A DNA stretch of 6,100 nucleotides from Actinomycetota bacterium (GTDB lineage: Bacteria > Actinomycetota > Thermoleophilia > Gaiellales > Gaiellaceae): NCBI GenBank assembly GCA_013821525.1, contig JACDGR010000222.1, positions 1 to 6,100 of the forward strand, in the 5' to 3' direction. The notes below the pieces were generated by a model. That model made no database searches. It was not told where the DNA came from and was given only the letters and a program-made list of their open reading frames with translations. Position 1 is the first letter of the stretch. Every line of letters starts with the position of its first letter. Made by a program: the position numbers and the translations under genes. Positions 3,735 through 6,100 of the stretch are shown here, one piece after another.

Positions 3735-4934
3735 ATGAGCGCTCACTCGCTGCGCTGTCGTGTGTGCGAAGACGTCACCGTCGCCGAGCCGGTCGAGTCA
3801 TGCCGTCGTTGCAGCGGTCCGACCGACGTGCTCTACGACTGGGCAAGGATCGCCCGCGTGGTCACCCACGGCTCGGTCGCGGCCGGCCCTCCCTCACTCT
3901 GGCGTTACCGCGAGCTCCTGCCGAGCGACACGCGGGTCGAGACCGGCGCCGGCTGGACACCCCTCGTGCGCTCCGACTTGCTCTCCGATGCACTCGGCAT
4001 CGACCTGCTGCTGAAGCTGGAAGGCGAGAACCCGACTGCCTCGTACAAGGATCGAATCGCGACGGTCGCCGTCAGTGCAGCGCTCGACCATGGCGTCACG
4101 ACACTCTGCTGCTCCTCGACCGGCAACCTCGGCGATGCAGTCGCGGCGGCCGCAGCGGCGACGGGGCTGGAGGCGATCGTGCTCGCACCCGCGGGCGCCG
4201 GGCCTGCGGAGGTCGCGGCACGTCACCCCGGCGCGCGCGTCTTCGCCGTCGACGGCACCTACGACGACTGTCGGCGGCTCGAGCTCGAGCTCGGGGCGCT
4301 CTTCCCGTGGGGGTTCGTCAGCGGCAACCTCCACCCGTATGCGAGCGAGGGAGCAAAGACGATCTCGTTCGAGATCGCCGAGCAGCTCGGCTGGGAGCTC
4401 CCCGATGCAGTCATCTGCCCCGCCGCGAGTGGCACGCTCTTCTCGAAGCTCGCCCAGGGGTTCGCCGAGCTGACGCGTGCGGGCCTGGCGGCCGAGCCGG
4501 TGCCGCGCATGTTCGCCGGGCAGGCGCTGGGCACGAGCCCGATCGCATCGGCGTTCGACGACGACCGCAGCGTCTCGCGGGTCGAATCGGCCACTCACTT
4601 CGCCTCCCTGGCGGTCGGCGACCCGTCCTACGGCGACCTCGCACTCGGAGCAGCCCGTACGACCGGCGGCGCGATCATCGCCGTCGCGGAAGACCAGATC
4701 ATCGCGCACACCTCCCTGCTCGCCGAGACGACCGGCGTCGCGCCCGACTGCTCTGGCGGCGCTGCGCTCGGTGCGCTCGTAGAGGCAGTTCGGCGCGGTG
4801 ACATCGCGCGCGGATCACGCGTGGTGCTCGTCGTCACCGGCACGCGCCCGAGTGCCGGAACGGGCCTGGCATGCGCGATCAAGGTCGGGCCGAACGCGAC
4901 CGACGTCCTGACGGCACTGGGCCTCTCCTCATAG
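3735..4934 (+). CDS. thrC: Threonine synthase (PLP-dependent, with N-terminal zinc-ribbon)
   Basis: A 399-residue fold-type II PLP enzyme, expected to convert O-phosphohomoserine to threonine in the cytoplasm. The N-terminus has two CxxC pairs (C8/C11 and C23/C26) ending in 'VLYDW', the small zinc-ribbon-like module of archaeal-type threonine synthases. The PLP lysine is K105 in 'NPTASYKDRIA', and the phosphate-binding region includes 'SSTGNLGDAVAAA' (127-139). Further conserved stretches are 'PAASGTLFSKLAQGF' (229-243), 'CSGGAALGAL' (339-348) and 'VVLVVTGT' (363-370). The usual active-site run in the family is close to PTGSFKDRG, so ASYKDRIA is divergent. A related enzyme of the same fold (cysteate synthase, another beta-replacement enzyme) is the main alternative. 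The ATG at 3735 places the zinc-ribbon correctly and has only a weak G-run ribosome-binding site 10 bases upstream, which the leader structure may mask. ppc follows without a gap. Confidence 0.82.
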   Translation: MSAHSLRCRVCEDVTVAEPVESCRRCSGPTDVLYDWARIARVVTHGSVAAGPPSLWRYRELLPSDTRVETGAGWTPLVRSDLLSDALGIDLLLKLEGENPTASYKDRIATVAVSAALDHGVTTLCCSSTGNLGDAVAAAAAATGLEAIVLAPAGAGPAEVAARHPGARVFAVDGTYDDCRRLELELGALFPWGFVSGNLHPYASEGAKTISFEIAEQLGWELPDAVICPAASGTLFSKLAQGFAELTRAGLAAEPVPRMFAGQALGTSPIASAFDDDRSVSRVESATHFASLAVGDPSYGDLALGAARTTGGAIIAVAEDQIIAHTSLLAETTGVAPDCSGGAALGALVEAVRRGDIARGSRVVLVVTGTRPSAGTGLACAIKVGPNATDVLTALGLSS

Positions 4935-6100
4935 CCGGCGATCCGACGGCGCCGCTGCGGCGCGACATTCGGCAGCTCGGGACGATCCTCGGCATCGTGC
5001 TCGTCGAGCAGGAGGGCGAGTGGCTGCTCGAGCTCGTCGAGCGAATCCGCCGCGACGCGCGCGCTGCGCGTCATGACGGCCATGTCGTCGAGGTGGACGC
5101 AGCGCTCGGTGCGCGAGAGCAAGCGCTCGTCCTGCGCGCGTTCGGGCTGTACTTTCAGCTCGCCAACCTCGCCGAGCAACACCATCGTCTGCGACGCCGG
5201 CGCGAAGACGCCAGCAGCGGCCGTCCGGCCCGTGAGTCGCTCGCGGCTGCGTTCGATCAGCTCGACGGCGTGCTCGACGATCGCGCACATGGGACATCGA
5301 TCAGGCTTGTGCTGACCGCGCACCCGACGGAGACGACGAGGCGCACGGTGCTGCTCGGACACATCCGCATCTCGGAGGAGCTGCGGCTGCTCGATGATCC
5401 TCGCGTCTCTCCCGAGGAGCGCCGCGCGCACGAGGCACGAATCGCAGAAGAGGTCACCCTGCTTTGGCAGACAGACGAGGTGCGTCACGACGGTTTGCGC
5501 ATCTCGGACGAGATTCGCAACGGGCTCTGGTTCTTCGAGCACAGCCTCCTCGCCGCGGCGACCGATCTCGTCGAAGAGTGGCGGGAGCGATTGCCGGGAT
5601 CTCCACCCCCGATCGCGTTCGGCTCGTGGATCGGCGGCGACATGGACGGCAACCCTTCCGCAGGGCCGGCGTCGATCGACGAGGCGCTCGCGCGCGCACA
5701 CACGCTGGCGCTCGAGCGGTACCGCGCCGAGGTGCGCGAGCTCGCGGTGCAGATCTCCCCGGCGAGATCGCTCGTCGAGATCTCGGACGAGCTCGAAGCC
5801 TCGCTCGCGCGCGATGAGCGAGAGCTCTCGGGCTACGCCGCCGAGATCGGGTCGCGGAATCAGCTCGAGCCGTATCGACGAAAGCTGTCGTTCATGTGGT
5901 GGCGGCTCGGCAACGAGGGCTACGACGGCGCCGACGAGCTCCTCGAAGACCTGCAGACGATCCGGCGCAGTCTCGCCGAGAACGGTGGCGGCAGAGTCGC
6001 CGCAGGACGCGTCGCGCGGCTCGAGCGCATGGTCGAGATCTTCGGCTTTCACATCGCGAAGCTCGACGTGCGCCTGCACGCGCGCGAGCTGGGCACCGAT
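4871..6100 (+). CDS. ppc: Phosphoenolpyruvate carboxylase, N-terminal part (3' truncated by window edge)
   Basis: The frame is open from ATG 4871 to the last base, 410 codons of an expected 900 or so. The enzyme adds bicarbonate to PEP to form oxaloacetate, which feeds aspartate and the TCA cycle. Diagnostic segments are 'LVLTAHPTETTRRTV' with the catalytic His (codon 5321-5323), 'LLWQTDEVR', 'GSWIGGDMDGNP' (about 5623-5658) and 'FGFHIAKLDVRLHAREL' near the edge. The second catalytic region (GRGG loop) lies beyond the window. Family-like sequence starts at 'DPTAPLRRDIRQLG' (from 4940). The only ATG/GTG/TTG start upstream of it in the frame is ATG 4871, which overlaps thrC by 64 bases and adds about 23 unconserved residues. 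The next in-frame GTG (4997) would remove conserved sequence. A rare start such as the ATA overlapping the thrC stop is conceivable. With no gap and no promoter seen, ppc is probably co-transcribed with thrC. Confidence 0.93.
   Translation, partial: MRDQGRAERDRRPDGTGPLLIAGDPTAPLRRDIRQLGTILGIVLVEQEGEWLLELVERIRRDARAARHDGHVVEVDAALGAREQALVLRAFGLYFQLANLAEQHHRLRRRREDASSGRPARESLAAAFDQLDGVLDDRAHGTSIRLVLTAHPTETTRRTVLLGHIRISEELRLLDDPRVSPEERRAHEARIAEEVTLLWQTDEVRHDGLRISDEIRNGLWFFEHSLLAAATDLVEEWRERLPGSPPPIAFGSWIGGDMDGNPSAGPASIDEALARAHTLALERYRAEVRELAVQISPARSLVEISDELEASLARDERELSGYAAEIGSRNQLEPYRRKLSFMWWRLGNEGYDGADELLEDLQTIRRSLAENGGGRVAAGRVARLERMVEIFGFHIAKLDVRLHARELGTD

Noticed and set aside
1648..3738. A 696-residue open frame on the + strand opposite lysC and argB
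   Set aside because: It is the antisense shadow of two well-recognised minus-strand genes. The translation is rich in Arg, Asp and His without any known domain, typical of G+C-rich antisense frames.
4276..4299. Repeated GAGCTC units within thrC, possible repeat or regulatory element
   Set aside because: They encode the Leu-Glu-Leu-Glu-Leu helix of threonine synthase using favoured codons, so no separate role is needed.
3764..4801. A 345-residue + strand frame inside thrC in another frame
   Set aside because: Arginine-rich frame-shifted reading of thrC with no family features.
4628..6079. A 483-residue open frame on the - strand opposite thrC and ppc
   Set aside because: The + strand clearly encodes threonine synthase and PEP carboxylase motifs here. 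The antisense product is low-complexity and unrecognised.

Overview
The window is G+C-rich chromosomal DNA (roughly two thirds G+C by eye) with a strong G/C third-codon bias, frequent GTG starts and long spurious antisense frames. Protein sequence style, namely an actinobacterial-type LysC with two ACT domains, a PEP carboxylase reading 'FGFHIAKLDVRLHAREL', and receivers of the AmiR/NasR (ANTAR) type, suggests an actinobacterium. A deep lineage such as Thermoleophilia is my best guess; this is inference, since no rRNA is present. No mobile element, CRISPR array, tRNA or rRNA is visible.

Layout. (1) 1-481, +: the C-terminal part of a homoserine O-acetyltransferase (metX). (2) 482-592: a short gap with a clear intrinsic terminator, 30 bases before the next start codon. 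(3) 593-1491, +: two translationally coupled single-domain response regulators, both with complete phosphorylation sites and neither with a recognised output domain. (4) 1492-1620: a gap between convergent genes holding an AT-rich perfect palindrome and a bidirectional terminator. (5) 3527 down to 1621, -: an acetylglutamate-kinase-family gene coupled by a GTGA overlap to aspartokinase (lysC). lysC carries an internal Shine-Dalgarno plus GTG that would give a separate regulatory (beta) subunit. (6) 3528-3734: a divergent intergenic region with a candidate promoter, a 21-codon, probably leaderless upstream ORF, and a predicted pseudoknot that could hide the ribosome-binding site of the next gene. 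(7) 3735-4934, +: threonine synthase (thrC). (8) from about 4871 to the end, +: the N-terminal part of PEP carboxylase (ppc).

Most of the window is one metabolic theme. PEP carboxylase makes oxaloacetate, the precursor of aspartate. Aspartokinase commits aspartate to the Lys/Thr/Met/Ile branches. Threonine synthase finishes threonine, and MetX diverts homoserine to methionine. The ArgB-like kinase is a close fold relative of aspartokinase but would act on N-acetylglutamate (arginine pathway) if its annotation is literal. The response-regulator pair has no obvious link to these genes.

The most interesting non-coding signal is the thrC leader. An upstream ORF ends inside the 5' arm of a 12-bp hairpin. 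The hairpin's loop contains an anti-Shine-Dalgarno-like CACCTCC and can pair over 8 bases with the GACGGGGG just upstream of the thrC start codon. This looks like a cis-acting translational control element. I cannot assign it to a known class with confidence.
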